Below, one piece after another: positions 1 to 7,241 of a stretch of DNA of 11,917 nucleotides. Numbering within the stretch: the first letter of the stretch is position 1; every line of letters starts with the position of its first letter. The notes below the pieces were generated by a model. That model was not told where the DNA came from, ran no database searches, and saw only the letters and a program-made list of their open reading frames with translations. The stretch is from assembly GCA_013812995.1 (NCBI GenBank), contig JACCSL010000922.1, forward strand, positions 1-11,917, in the 5' to 3' direction. The DNA is from Ardenticatenales bacterium (lineage in GTDB: Bacteria; Chloroflexota; Anaerolineae; Ardenticatenales; Ardenticatenaceae). The position numbers and the translations under genes are program-made.

Positions 1-988
1 GCAGGGAGCGAAGGGCGGCAGCGAGCGCGCCGGGTTCCCTGGGAGGTACCAGCAGCCCGGTTCCCTCCACCACGACTTTGGGAACATCCCCCACCGTTGT
101 CCCCACGACGGGCAGCCCGGCGGCAAGTGCCTCCAGCACGGCGATGGGCAGCCCCTCCCAGTGCGACGAGGTGGCGAAGATGTCGCTCGCCGCGAGGAGG
201 CGCGGCACATCATTGCGCATCCCCAGCAACCACGCGTGTCCTTCCAGCCCCAGCGTCTTGATCTGCGCCTCCAGCTCCGCACGAAGCGGACCATCACCTG
301 CAATGACCAGCGTGGCGTTCGAGTTGCTCTCGCGCAGGTCGGCAAAGGCGATGAGCAGATCGCTGTGTGCTTTTTGGGGCGAGAGCCGCCCCACCGAGAG
401 AATTAGGGGGCGCATGGGGTCACCGATGAGTTCGGTGCGGAGGGCCTGCCGCTCCTCCGCTGGAATCGGGGTAGGCAGATCGACCGCGTTCGGGATAATG
501 TCCATCGCCTTCTTCCCGAGCCGCGCCTTGTTGGCTTCCGCCACAATGTGACCCACAGCTATCACACGCTGCACCGAATGGCGGAGCAGCCACGCCTCCA
601 TCTGCGCGCGCACGGGGTGATAGTAGGGCTGGTCGTCCTGCGTGTTGTGGATAGTTGATACCACCGCAACACCCGCCAACCTGCCCGCGATGGCCCCGAT
701 GATGTTGGCGTAGGTCAGGTGGGTGTGGAGAATATCCACTTTTTCGTGCCGCAGGAAGCGGGCGAGTTTCCAGATTCTTAGCGGGTCCATCAACCCGCTC
801 CCGGCAAACACGAGAACCTCGGCTCCCAGCGAGCGGAGTTCCGCTGCAATGACAGGCGTGTCGCTGTCGTGGCGCAGGCTGATGATAATCGGCGTCACGC
901 CACGGGCGCGCGCGGCGGCGGTGAAGGTCACCAGCAGCTTCTGCGCTCCGCCCCAGTAGAGAAGGTCTATCAGTTGGACTACGCGCAT
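1..988 (-). CDS. GT4-family glycosyltransferase, 3' end cut by window edge
   Basis: Partial gene; 329 complete codons are visible and the C-terminus lies beyond the left edge. The protein opens with MRVVQLIDLLYWGGAQKLL, the GGxxK/R-type nucleotide-sugar glycosyltransferase N-terminus, followed by HTHLTYANIIGAIAG (residues 88-102) and an acceptor-to-donor domain switch near IIPNAVDLP (165-172). The donor domain has LILSVGRLSPQKAH (195-208), VIAGDGPLRAELE (228-240) and the E-x7-E motif with Glu278 and Glu286 (EGLPIAVLE), which fits a retaining GT-B enzyme of family GT4. No signal peptide or membrane helix is seen, so it should act at the cytoplasmic face, adding a sugar to the lipid-linked repeat unit; donor and acceptor cannot be told. 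The ATG lies 3 bases after the flippase stop codon and has GGAG 7 bases upstream inside the flippase gene, so it is the last visible gene of the operon. A shadow frame in 420-1493 on the same strand is not real. Confidence 0.93.
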   Translation of the reverse strand, partial: MRVVQLIDLLYWGGAQKLLVTFTAAARARGVTPIIISLRHDSDTPVIAAELRSLGAEVLVFAGSGLMDPLRIWKLARFLRHEKVDILHTHLTYANIIGAIAGRLAGVAVVSTIHNTQDDQPYYHPVRAQMEAWLLRHSVQRVIAVGHIVAEANKARLGKKAMDIIPNAVDLPTPIPAEERQALRTELIGDPMRPLILSVGRLSPQKAHSDLLIAFADLRESNSNATLVIAGDGPLRAELEAQIKTLGLEGHAWLLGMRNDVPRLLAASDIFATSSHWEGLPIAVLEALAAGLPVVGTTVGDVPKVVVEGTGLLVPPREPGALAAALRSL

Positions 989-991
989 GAA

Positions 992-2458
992 TTAGCTCCG
1001 TACCAGTGCACCACGCAGGGTGCGAACCGTATCCTCCAGCACCTGACGCTGGAGCCACCAGAGGGTGCCCGCGTAGGACAGGGCTCCCACGAGGATGGTG
1101 AGGATGAGTTGGGCAACCGGCGGCAACGACTGGCTCACGGCGAGGGTTGCCAACACAGCCAGCGCCATGATCGTGCTTCCGACGAGGGCGGGCTGTAGCG
1201 CCTCCAGAATCTGCCGGAACGAGGTATGGAGCAGCCGCCCCGCCACCACCAGGTTCACGAGCCCGGCGACAAAGGCGATGACGGCCTGCGTCCACCCGAC
1301 GGCCTCGATGGTACCGGGGCCGGTCACCGCCCACCAGAGCGCGGGCAGCAAGACCATCGCCCGCAGCAACGAGAGTTGTGTGAGGATGCCAGGACGGCCC
1401 TGGGCCTTGTACACATCGCCCGCGTTGTAGGCCAGGGAGAGCATCACGGTGTAGATCGAGATGGCGCGCGTCACGGGAATGGCTTCGGCCCATTTGTTGG
1501 TAAAGAGCGTCAGCACAAAAGGCTCTGCGACCAGCGCTAACCCCAGCCCCAGCGGGATGGTAAGCATCGTCACGTAGCGTGTGGTTGCCAGAAAGCCGCG
1601 ACTCAGTGCCTCGGGATCATCCTTCATCCTGGCATAGAGCGGGAAGATCACCGTGGCGATGACGTGGCAGAATTGCATCACCACCAGCTCCGGCACGCGG
1701 AAGGCCAGCGTGTAGACGCCGAGCGCCGCTGGCCCAAGGAAGCGCCCGATGAATAGGTAGTCCGCGTTCAGCAGCACCATGCCCAGGGTGTTCACCGCGA
1801 CGATGCTCGTGCCGTAGGTGAGGAGGGAGCGGGCCAGGCGGGGAGAGAAGCGGAAGGAGGGTCGCCAGGTGAGCGTGCGCCAGTAGGCCAGAACCCCAAA
1901 GAGGCGACCCGTGATCTGGCCGATAATCAGGCTCCAGGCTCCAAAACCCATCACCGCCAGCACGATGGAGACCACGCCCTTGCTGCTTGCCTTGGCAAAA
2001 TCGGGAACGAACTTGCGCCCAAAGGCAAGCCCCTTTTGCAGGAGCATGTCATGGATATTGCCCAGCGCGGAGATGGGAAAGGTCAGCGCCAGCACCCGCG
2101 TTACCGCGATGGCGCGATCATCGTTGAAAAACTGCCCGGCCAGCGGGGCAATCACCCAGGTGACCCCAAAGAGAAAGACACTGACGCCCAGCCCGAGCCA
2201 GAACGCGGTGTCGGCGGCTTCAGGCTCGTCTTTGTGATAAATCAGGGCCGGGCCGACGCCAAGATCGCTGAGCATCTCCAGAAAGCCGATGAGGACGAGC
2301 GCGTACCCCGCGATGCCGAAGTCCTCTTTCAGCAGGAGGCGGGCGAGGATGACAGTGGAGATAAAGATCAGCAGCTTGCCGCTGTAGTAGGAGGCGTAGG
2401 TCCAGGCGGTACCAAAAATAGTGGTCCGGGCGAGATTAGGGGACGGTTGCGCTTCCAT
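992..2458 (-). CDS. Wzx-type polysaccharide flippase (MOP superfamily)
   Basis: Complete 488-residue integral membrane protein, the usual length for Wzx/TuaB/WzxC-like lipid-linked oligosaccharide flippases. Hydrophobic segments recur along the chain (for example about 20-40, 46-66, 84-108, 160-195, 290-320 and several in 340-475), giving roughly 12 to 14 helices. The N-terminal part shows family features: FGTAWTYASYYSGKLLIF, then a first loop ARLLLKEDFGIAGYALV and LSDLGVGPALIYHKDE, typical of the polysaccharide-synthesis MOP group. Its expected role is to move the undecaprenyl-diphosphate-linked repeat unit from the cytoplasmic to the outer leaflet. It starts 6 bases after the asnB-like stop and ends 3 bases before the next glycosyltransferase, so it is inside the operon. 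The ribosome-binding site is not strong; a GGAGAGGG and a TAGG lie in the 22 bases before the ATG. Family assignment is firm; the polymer it carries is unknown. Confidence 0.93.
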   Translation of the reverse strand: MEAQPSPNLARTTIFGTAWTYASYYSGKLLIFISTVILARLLLKEDFGIAGYALVLIGFLEMLSDLGVGPALIYHKDEPEAADTAFWLGLGVSVFLFGVTWVIAPLAGQFFNDDRAIAVTRVLALTFPISALGNIHDMLLQKGLAFGRKFVPDFAKASSKGVVSIVLAVMGFGAWSLIIGQITGRLFGVLAYWRTLTWRPSFRFSPRLARSLLTYGTSIVAVNTLGMVLLNADYLFIGRFLGPAALGVYTLAFRVPELVVMQFCHVIATVIFPLYARMKDDPEALSRGFLATTRYVTMLTIPLGLGLALVAEPFVLTLFTNKWAEAIPVTRAISIYTVMLSLAYNAGDVYKAQGRPGILTQLSLLRAMVLLPALWWAVTGPGTIEAVGWTQAVIAFVAGLVNLVVAGRLLHTSFRQILEALQPALVGSTIMALAVLATLAVSQSLPPVAQLILTILVGALSYAGTLWWLQRQVLEDTVRTLRGALVRS

Positions 2459-2464
2459 GCCAGC

Positions 2465-4387
2465 CTACACCCTCTCCCGCACAGCGCGGGGCGGGCCTTC
2501 CAGAAAGCGGGTTCCGTTCAGGTAGTGGCGAGACCAGCTATCCAGCATGAGAAGCCGCCAGAGCAGAAAGCCAAAGTTGCGGCCCCCGTTGCGCTGGTGC
2601 GCCTCAATGACGCGCCCCACGCCCTGAACATCCCAGAAGTGGTGGCGACGCGCCTCCTCGGAGAGCAGCCGCTCACGCACAAAGGCGTGGCCTGCTGGCT
2701 CGCGGAACCAGGCGTCGAGCGGCACGCCAAAGCCGCGCTTGCTGCCCCGCTGCACGGTCGGTGGGAGCAGGCGCTTGCCTAGCGCGCGCAGCGGGAGTTT
2801 CCCCTCCGTCGCGTTGAGGAGCGTGGCGCGCGGCAGCCGGGCCGCCCACTCGACCACGCGGTAATCCAGGAAGGGCGAGCGCACCTCGATGGAGTGTGCC
2901 ATCGAGGCTCGGTCCATCTTGGTCAAAATATCGTCGGGGAGATAGAGGCTGTAATCAAGGGCCTGCTGGCGAGTTGTCAGGGACGCGCCGCGACTCTGCG
3001 CCCAGCGCGTCCACAGGGGCCTGGCGGCCCCGCGTGCCAGCGCGCGCAGGTCAGGGTGCAGGACGGCCTCCAGCGCGGGCTCAGTGGGCAGTGTATCGAA
3101 GACCGCCGCGAAATCACCGTGGGGCAGGCTGCTCTTGAGCAGGCGGAAGCGGAGGGGGGAAAAGAGCGGCAGCGTACTGGAGAGTCCCTGTATGCCCCTG
3201 CCAACCAGCGGCGGGAGGGCGGTCAGCCAACGGTAGCGCATCGCCTCGATGTAGCGACGGTAGCCGCCGAACGCCTCATCGCCCCCATCACCGCCCAGGA
3301 ACACCGTGGCGTGCTGCGCGGCTGCCTCGCAGAGGGCAAAGGTCGGCAGCGCGGAGGAATCGCCGAAGGGCTCATCGAAGAACCAGGCGATGCGGTCTAC
3401 ATCCTGCAACTCGCCGGGCTGCTGCACGATGAGGCGATGCTCCATCCCTGTCTGCTGCGCTGTCGCCCGCGCCAGGTCGCTCTCATCGTACTCCCGCTCC
3501 TCAAAGCCAACGGTCAGGGCCAGGGGCAGGGCTCCCTCCGCGCCACGCGCGGCCAGGGCCGCCACCAGCCCGCTGTCCAACCCGCCCGACAGGAAGATGC
3601 CAACGGGGACATCGCTGCGCAGGCGAATCCGCACGGCATCGGTCAGGAGGTCCAGGAGCGCGTCGAGGTCAGACTCGGAGAGCGTGCCCTCGCCTTCCTC
3701 CGGGTTCAGCGACAAGCTCCAGTAGGGGATGGGACGGCTCTTGCCAGGATTGTCCAGCGAACCCGCGAGATAATGGCCGGGCGGAAGTTTCTGATAGCCT
3801 TTGAAGATACAGCTGTCATTGGAGAGATAATTCAGCACGAGGTACTCCGCCACGGCAGCGGGATCGACCTCGCGGGGGGCATCGGGCCAGGCAAGGAGCA
3901 CCTTGAGTTCCGAGGCGAAGCGCAGTTGCTCCGGCTGCTGGTGGTAGTAGAGCGGCTTGACCCCGAGGCGGTCCCGTGCCAGCAGGAAGGTACGCCGCTC
4001 GGTATCCACCAGCGCAAAACCAAACATGCCATTCAGCCGCTTGAGCACCTCCGGCCCCTCGCGGGCCAGCAGGCGCAGGAGCACCTCCGTGTCGGAGCCG
4101 CCGCGAAACGTTTCCCCTTGACGCTCCAGCGCTTGCCGAAGCTCCAGGTAGTTGTAAATCTCCCCATTGAACAATATACAGTAGCGTCCATCGGGGGAGA
4201 GCATCGGCTGGTGACCCAGTGGGCTCAGATCGAGGATACTGAGCCGTCGAAAGCCAAAGGACCAGCCAGGGCCGCTCTCGAAGCCCTGGTCATCGGGGCC
4301 ACGGTGATGAAGCAGATGAGAGAGCGTTTCAACCAGCGCTTCGGGGGGCGTGGGGGCGGCACCGACAGAACCAAATATTCCGCACAA
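2465..4387 (-). CDS. asnB: AsnB-type glutamine-dependent amidotransferase (asparagine synthase family)
   Basis: Complete 640-residue protein with both domains of glutamine-hydrolysing asparagine synthases. The N-terminal class II glutaminase begins MCGIFG, with Cys2 as nucleophile once Met1 is removed, and has RRLSIL (47-52), FNGEIYNY (73-80) and GGSDTE (96-101, Asp99). The synthetase domain carries the ATP PP-loop SGGLDS (267-272) and GGDGGDEAFGGY (365-376). The start codon is TTG (4387-4385); it is chosen because Cys2 must follow directly and a very strong GAGGAGG lies 5 bases upstream. The family transfers ammonia from glutamine to an adenylated carboxylate. In polysaccharide loci such proteins often amidate sugar uronic acids or related groups rather than making free asparagine, and the position between polymerase and flippase genes favours that, but the substrate is inferred. 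The C-terminus (about 520-640) is longer than housekeeping AsnB, as in other cluster-borne members. Confidence 0.94.
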   Translation of the reverse strand: MCGIFGSVGAAPTPPEALVETLSHLLHHRGPDDQGFESGPGWSFGFRRLSILDLSPLGHQPMLSPDGRYCILFNGEIYNYLELRQALERQGETFRGGSDTEVLLRLLAREGPEVLKRLNGMFGFALVDTERRTFLLARDRLGVKPLYYHQQPEQLRFASELKVLLAWPDAPREVDPAAVAEYLVLNYLSNDSCIFKGYQKLPPGHYLAGSLDNPGKSRPIPYWSLSLNPEEGEGTLSESDLDALLDLLTDAVRIRLRSDVPVGIFLSGGLDSGLVAALAARGAEGALPLALTVGFEEREYDESDLARATAQQTGMEHRLIVQQPGELQDVDRIAWFFDEPFGDSSALPTFALCEAAAQHATVFLGGDGGDEAFGGYRRYIEAMRYRWLTALPPLVGRGIQGLSSTLPLFSPLRFRLLKSSLPHGDFAAVFDTLPTEPALEAVLHPDLRALARGAARPLWTRWAQSRGASLTTRQQALDYSLYLPDDILTKMDRASMAHSIEVRSPFLDYRVVEWAARLPRATLLNATEGKLPLRALGKRLLPPTVQRGSKRGFGVPLDAWFREPAGHAFVRERLLSEEARRHHFWDVQGVGRVIEAHQRNGGRNFGFLLWRLLMLDSWSRHYLNGTRFLEGPPRAVRERV

Positions 4388-4392
4388 GGGAG

Positions 4393-4399
4393 CCTCCTC
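4393..4399 (-). promoter_or_regulatory. Strong ribosome-binding site fixing the TTG start of the AsnB-like gene
   Basis: On the minus strand the bases read GAGGAGG, 5 bases before the TTG at 4387. The site overlaps the TGA stop (4400-4398) of the upstream polymerase gene, so ribosomes ending there lie directly on the next initiation site. This decides the TTG start and suggests translational coupling. Confidence 0.8.
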
Positions 4400-5930
4400 A
4401 AGGGGATCTAGGGGCGGTCAGGGTATACATTTTCTCATTCATGGCCTGTTTGCGAACGGCGATAGCCTCTTGCTCCTCTAGCTCATGGGCAGCACGCACC
4501 TCGTTCTTCGCCACCTGGGGGATAGCGAGCCCGATGCCGAAGAGCAGCCAGAAGTAACGTGGGTAGGCGGCATGGAGGAAAACGGCTCCCGCCAAGTAGC
4601 CAACAACGCCAATCGTGAAGGAGGCCGTCAGCCCCGCCGAGTTTCTCATGCCGATGCTGGCGAAATCACGCTCCGCATAGCCGAGCCGGCGAATCATGAT
4701 CCACAGGATGCCCCCCAAGGTTACCAACCCCATCAGCCCCGTCTCTGCCGCAATCTGGAGGTAAAAGCTGTGGGGCGCGCGCGCCTCGCGGCGGGGGTCC
4801 AGCCCCACACGCCGCGAGTAGCGTTGATAGTGCACCGGGTAATTGTCCAGCCCCACCCCTGTGATGGGGTTGTCCATGAACATCAGCCAGGCCACGGTCA
4901 GCTCACTGGTGCGCCCCCGGAAGGAGACCTCGCTTTTCGCCTCGCCCCCGCCGATGATAGGCAGGGCGGCTGTCAGGGTGCTCAGGCGGTCCGTGTACCC
5001 CGCCGGGATGAACTGGAGCATCGGGAAGACAATCGCGACCGTCAGGAAGAGCACGATAGGGCGCGGCGGGCGGCGAATGAGGGTCATCGCCAGGACGACC
5101 ATGAGCGCGAGGAAGGCCCCGCGCGAGAAGGTAAAAAGAATAGTCAGAGTACTGGCAGCCATTGCCCAGGCCGCCAGGAGACGCAGGCCAGGCTGCTGCT
5201 CGCCCCACATCCGGTCAAGCGCCAAGGGGACAAGCACCAGAAGAATCTGAGCGAAGAAATTAGGGTCACCGACGGGGCCGGAGATGCGAAAATCGTTGGA
5301 CTCCCCAATGATGTGCATGACGGCAGCCTGACCAAAGCCCCAAAAGTTATTGTCGAAGCTGCTCGTCAGATACTGATAGGCACTGATCGTGCCCATGAAG
5401 ATCCCGGTGGCTAGAAGGGACCATATCACGCGCCGCAACGTATCCGCCCGCTGGAGCAGAATCGTGATGATGATGACAATCAGCCCGTCCTTTACATAGT
5501 CGGAGACTGCTTCCTGAGCGCGCCAGTAGTCCGCCGCGTAAATCAGGGAGGAGAAGCCAACCAGACCATAGATCACAATCAGAGTGGTAGAGAGTTGCCA
5601 CCCCTTTGGCTGCTGCCCATAAAAGATCCAGCGCAGCACAATCGAGCCCACCAGCAGCGCCACAAAGAGCTTGGCGGTCGAAGGGGCTCCGTGGTAATGA
5701 ACGAGAATGTCGGAGAAGCGCGTGTAAGTCATGAAGACCAGGGAGAGCAGCCCCACCTCCGCCTGCACGATGGTCCCCAGCACCCCCAGCATCCCGATGA
5801 CCACCACGAGAAGCTTGGCGGGGCTGGCCAGCGCAAGCACCATCACAGCCGACGCCCCCCCAACGCCCAACGCCAAGGTGGCGAAGAGGAGCGTCATGGA
5901 AGGGAAGCGCCGCGTGAGCGCCTCTATCAT
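4398..5930 (-). CDS. O-antigen ligase / Wzy-type polymerase family membrane protein
   Basis: Complete 510-residue polytopic membrane protein with about 12 hydrophobic segments. Family marks of the O-antigen ligase/Wzy_C group are clear: ISGPVGDPNFFAQILLVLVP (216-235), a helix-embedded arginine in FTFSRGAFLAL (267-277), a long outside loop of about 50 to 90 residues between about 310 and 395 containing GVGLDNYPVHYQRY (358-371), and APHSFYLQIAAETGLMG (385-401) with the conserved His387 in this loop. Ligases join polymer to an acceptor and Wzy proteins join repeat units; sequence alone does not separate them, but lying beside Wzx and Wzz-type genes a polymerase role is the best guess. The ATG overlaps the stop of the Wzz-like gene as ATGA (5930-5927), so translation is probably coupled and the two proteins may be made in balance. 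The C-terminal tail (about 475-510) is polar and cytoplasmic. Confidence 0.9.
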   Translation of the reverse strand: MIEALTRRFPSMTLLFATLALGVGGASAVMVLALASPAKLLVVVIGMLGVLGTIVQAEVGLLSLVFMTYTRFSDILVHYHGAPSTAKLFVALLVGSIVLRWIFYGQQPKGWQLSTTLIVIYGLVGFSSLIYAADYWRAQEAVSDYVKDGLIVIIITILLQRADTLRRVIWSLLATGIFMGTISAYQYLTSSFDNNFWGFGQAAVMHIIGESNDFRISGPVGDPNFFAQILLVLVPLALDRMWGEQQPGLRLLAAWAMAASTLTILFTFSRGAFLALMVVLAMTLIRRPPRPIVLFLTVAIVFPMLQFIPAGYTDRLSTLTAALPIIGGGEAKSEVSFRGRTSELTVAWLMFMDNPITGVGLDNYPVHYQRYSRRVGLDPRREARAPHSFYLQIAAETGLMGLVTLGGILWIMIRRLGYAERDFASIGMRNSAGLTASFTIGVVGYLAGAVFLHAAYPRYFWLLFGIGLAIPQVAKNEVRAAHELEEQEAIAVRKQAMNEKMYTLTAPRSP

Positions 5931-7114
5931 TGGGGACCGCCCCGCATGTAGTTCTCATATTCCGGGAGTTCCGGCCTCGAGCTGGGGCTACCTGAGCGAC
6001 CATTCGGTTCGCTATCCCCCGAGAATAGGGCGGAACGGGTTCCCTTGAGGCGTGCCACCTGAAGTGCTTCCTCGGCACGTCGGACGAGGATGCCGGCAGG
6101 CTCGCCCTTGTATGCCTCGGCCACACCCACGTAGGGGTCTAACATGATGATCTGCCCACCGCTTTTATCGAGCAGCAGGGGCTCGGCCAGGCCGCGCCGG
6201 ATACGGTCAAGGGTCTGCGAGGCGGGATGAATCGGCGTCGCGGGGAGCATGATAGCGAAAGAGAGAGTCTCCCAGCGCGCGACGATGTCGCTCCCGCGCA
6301 ACTGCTGACGCAGAATTTCAATGACGCGGCGCATCAGCCGCTGCACGACGGGCTGGGGCATGTTGTCGAAGATATCATGCAGACCATTCAATTGCACCAG
6401 GCCGATGGAGAGATCCAGATCCCCTGATTTGGCAAGTTCCTTTTCCAGATGGCGCTCGAAGTAGCGGCGCGTGTATGCCTTCGACTCGCTGTCTATCATG
6501 TTCATGCGCTGGAGCGCTTCAAGGGGAGTCGAGATGTACTCGCGCATAACCGCCAGGGCGACCCCAAACATGATCCCCAGGGCGGTGGCCAGACTGATGT
6601 CCCGCGAGGGCTGGGGGCTGAAGGGGACGCTTGGAATCTGCGCGGGGTCGAGGAAGTTGATGTCATAGACCTTGCGGTAGATCAACTGGATGTAGTCGAT
6701 TGCCCGCTGCCCGACCCCGTTCGCCAGGAGTGCGGTCGTGTAGGGGTCAGGACCCTCTACGGAGAGTTCAAGGATGTTCGCTTCGGGGAGAACCACTGCC
6801 GAGACATGGTAGTACGGAATTTCCTCCGCCCCGAGCTGGAGGGCCGCCGCCACATCATGGTACATGCGGTCGCTGTTCAGCACCTCGGCATAGGTGGAGA
6901 TGATAGAGCGCTGATCGAGGGTATCGAGACTGTAGATGATGTCACGCTCGTACGTGATGGCCGTCGTTGGGCTCACGATGAAGCGGGCGCTGGTTCGATA
7001 GAGGGGCGTGTCCTGGTAAAGGGACACCAGGGAGAGCGCGAGCGCCGCCAGGGCAGAAAGCGCAATCAGCCACCAGCCCTGCTGCAACATCCGAAGATAG
7101 ATACGAAATTCCAT
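5927..7114 (-). CDS. Wzz-type chain-length determinant fused to a degenerate GGDEF domain
   Basis: Start taken as the ATG at 7114 (395 residues): AGAAGG lies 6 bases upstream, while a TTG 27 bases earlier has no such site. Residues 1-200 are a polysaccharide co-polymerase: helix 1 (about 14-32), a periplasmic part with LYRTSARFIVSP (38-49) and ILELSVEGPDPYTTALLANG (114-133), a proline-rich stretch (157-169) and helix 2 (about 174-192). Residues about 209-365 are a GGDEF fold: SKAYTRRYFERHLEKEL replaces the DxLTGLxNRRxF start, LSIGLVQLNGLHDIFD the metal site, and ILVRRAEEALQVARLKGTRSALF matches the LL.RADxALYxAKxxGRN end. The signature GG(D/E)EF reads ETLSF (282-286) and the first metal Asp is Gln241, so cyclase activity is not expected. 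RGSD (273-276) lies exactly five residues before it, the c-di-GMP I-site register. The tail (366-395) is Pro/Ser/Gly-rich with Tyr386 and Tyr389. The domain assignment is firm for Wzz, good for GGDEF. Confidence 0.88.
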   Translation of the reverse strand: MEFRIYLRMLQQGWWLIALSALAALALSLVSLYQDTPLYRTSARFIVSPTTAITYERDIIYSLDTLDQRSIISTYAEVLNSDRMYHDVAAALQLGAEEIPYYHVSAVVLPEANILELSVEGPDPYTTALLANGVGQRAIDYIQLIYRKVYDINFLDPAQIPSVPFSPQPSRDISLATALGIMFGVALAVMREYISTPLEALQRMNMIDSESKAYTRRYFERHLEKELAKSGDLDLSIGLVQLNGLHDIFDNMPQPVVQRLMRRVIEILRQQLRGSDIVARWETLSFAIMLPATPIHPASQTLDRIRRGLAEPLLLDKSGGQIIMLDPYVGVAEAYKGEPAGILVRRAEEALQVARLKGTRSALFSGDSEPNGRSGSPSSRPELPEYENYMRGGPQ

Positions 7115-7141
7115 CGCCTGCCTTCTCAATCCTGTGAGCAA

Positions 7142-7172
7142 AGAGTGCTATGTGTTTAAAGGGGAGCACTCT
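7142..7172 (-). repeat. Inverted repeat in the leader before the Wzz-GGDEF gene
   Basis: Perfect 8-bp arms, AGAGTGCT (7142-7149) and AGCACTCT (7165-7172), enclose a 15-base spacer. In the minus-strand transcript the hairpin would end 27 bases before the ATG at 7114, downstream of the candidate internal promoter. It has no T-run long enough for a convincing terminator; a protein-binding site or leader hairpin are both possible. Confidence 0.55.
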
Positions 7173-7185
7173 ACTTGGAACATAC

Positions 7186-7215
7186 AGTATAGTCGGGGGA
7201 GGGATATTTAGTTAA
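7186..7215 (-). promoter_or_regulatory. Candidate internal promoter for the Wzz-GGDEF gene
   Basis: On the minus strand TTAACT (7215-7210) and TATACT (7191-7186) are separated by 18 bases, four and five of six matches to the sigma-70 type consensus. This sits in the only sizeable gap (112 bases) of the gene cluster, so the downstream genes may be transcribed on their own. It is a motif match only. Confidence 0.35.
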
Positions 7216-7241
7216 ATAGCAATTTGTCAGCTAATTGCTAT
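7216..7241. repeat. 9-bp inverted repeat across the stop codon of the GT4 gene
   Basis: Arms ATAGCAATT (7216-7224) and AATTGCTAT (7233-7241) are perfect complements around an 8-base spacer that holds the GT4 stop codon. The left arm extends into a 12-bp word that recurs in inverse orientation at 10172-10183, in front of the first gene of the cluster. It directly abuts the -35 element of the candidate internal promoter, so it may be an operator; a weak terminator is less likely as the stem is AT-rich and no clean T-run follows. Confidence 0.5.

Noticed and set aside
420..1493. Long 357-codon open frame on the minus strand overlapping the GT4 and flippase genes
   Set aside because: It crosses two clear genes in another frame, is rich in Gly, Ala, Arg and His, and has no family motif. 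It is a frame shadow of GC-rich coding DNA.
2894..4411. 505-codon open frame on the plus strand opposite the AsnB-like gene
   Set aside because: Fully antisense to a gene with all catalytic motifs; the translated composition is Gln/Gly/Arg-rich with no recognisable domain.
7115..7141. Upstream TTG start (7141) for the Wzz-GGDEF gene giving nine more residues
   Set aside because: No ribosome-binding site precedes it, whereas AGAAGG is well placed for the ATG at 7114, and the added residues lie before the usual Wzz N-terminus.
7142..7172. Possible CIRCE (HrcA) element because of GAGTGCT/AGCACTC words
   Set aside because: CIRCE has TTAGCACTC first and GAGTGCTAA second with a 9-base spacer. Here the arm order is reversed and the spacer is 15 bases, and no heat-shock gene is near.
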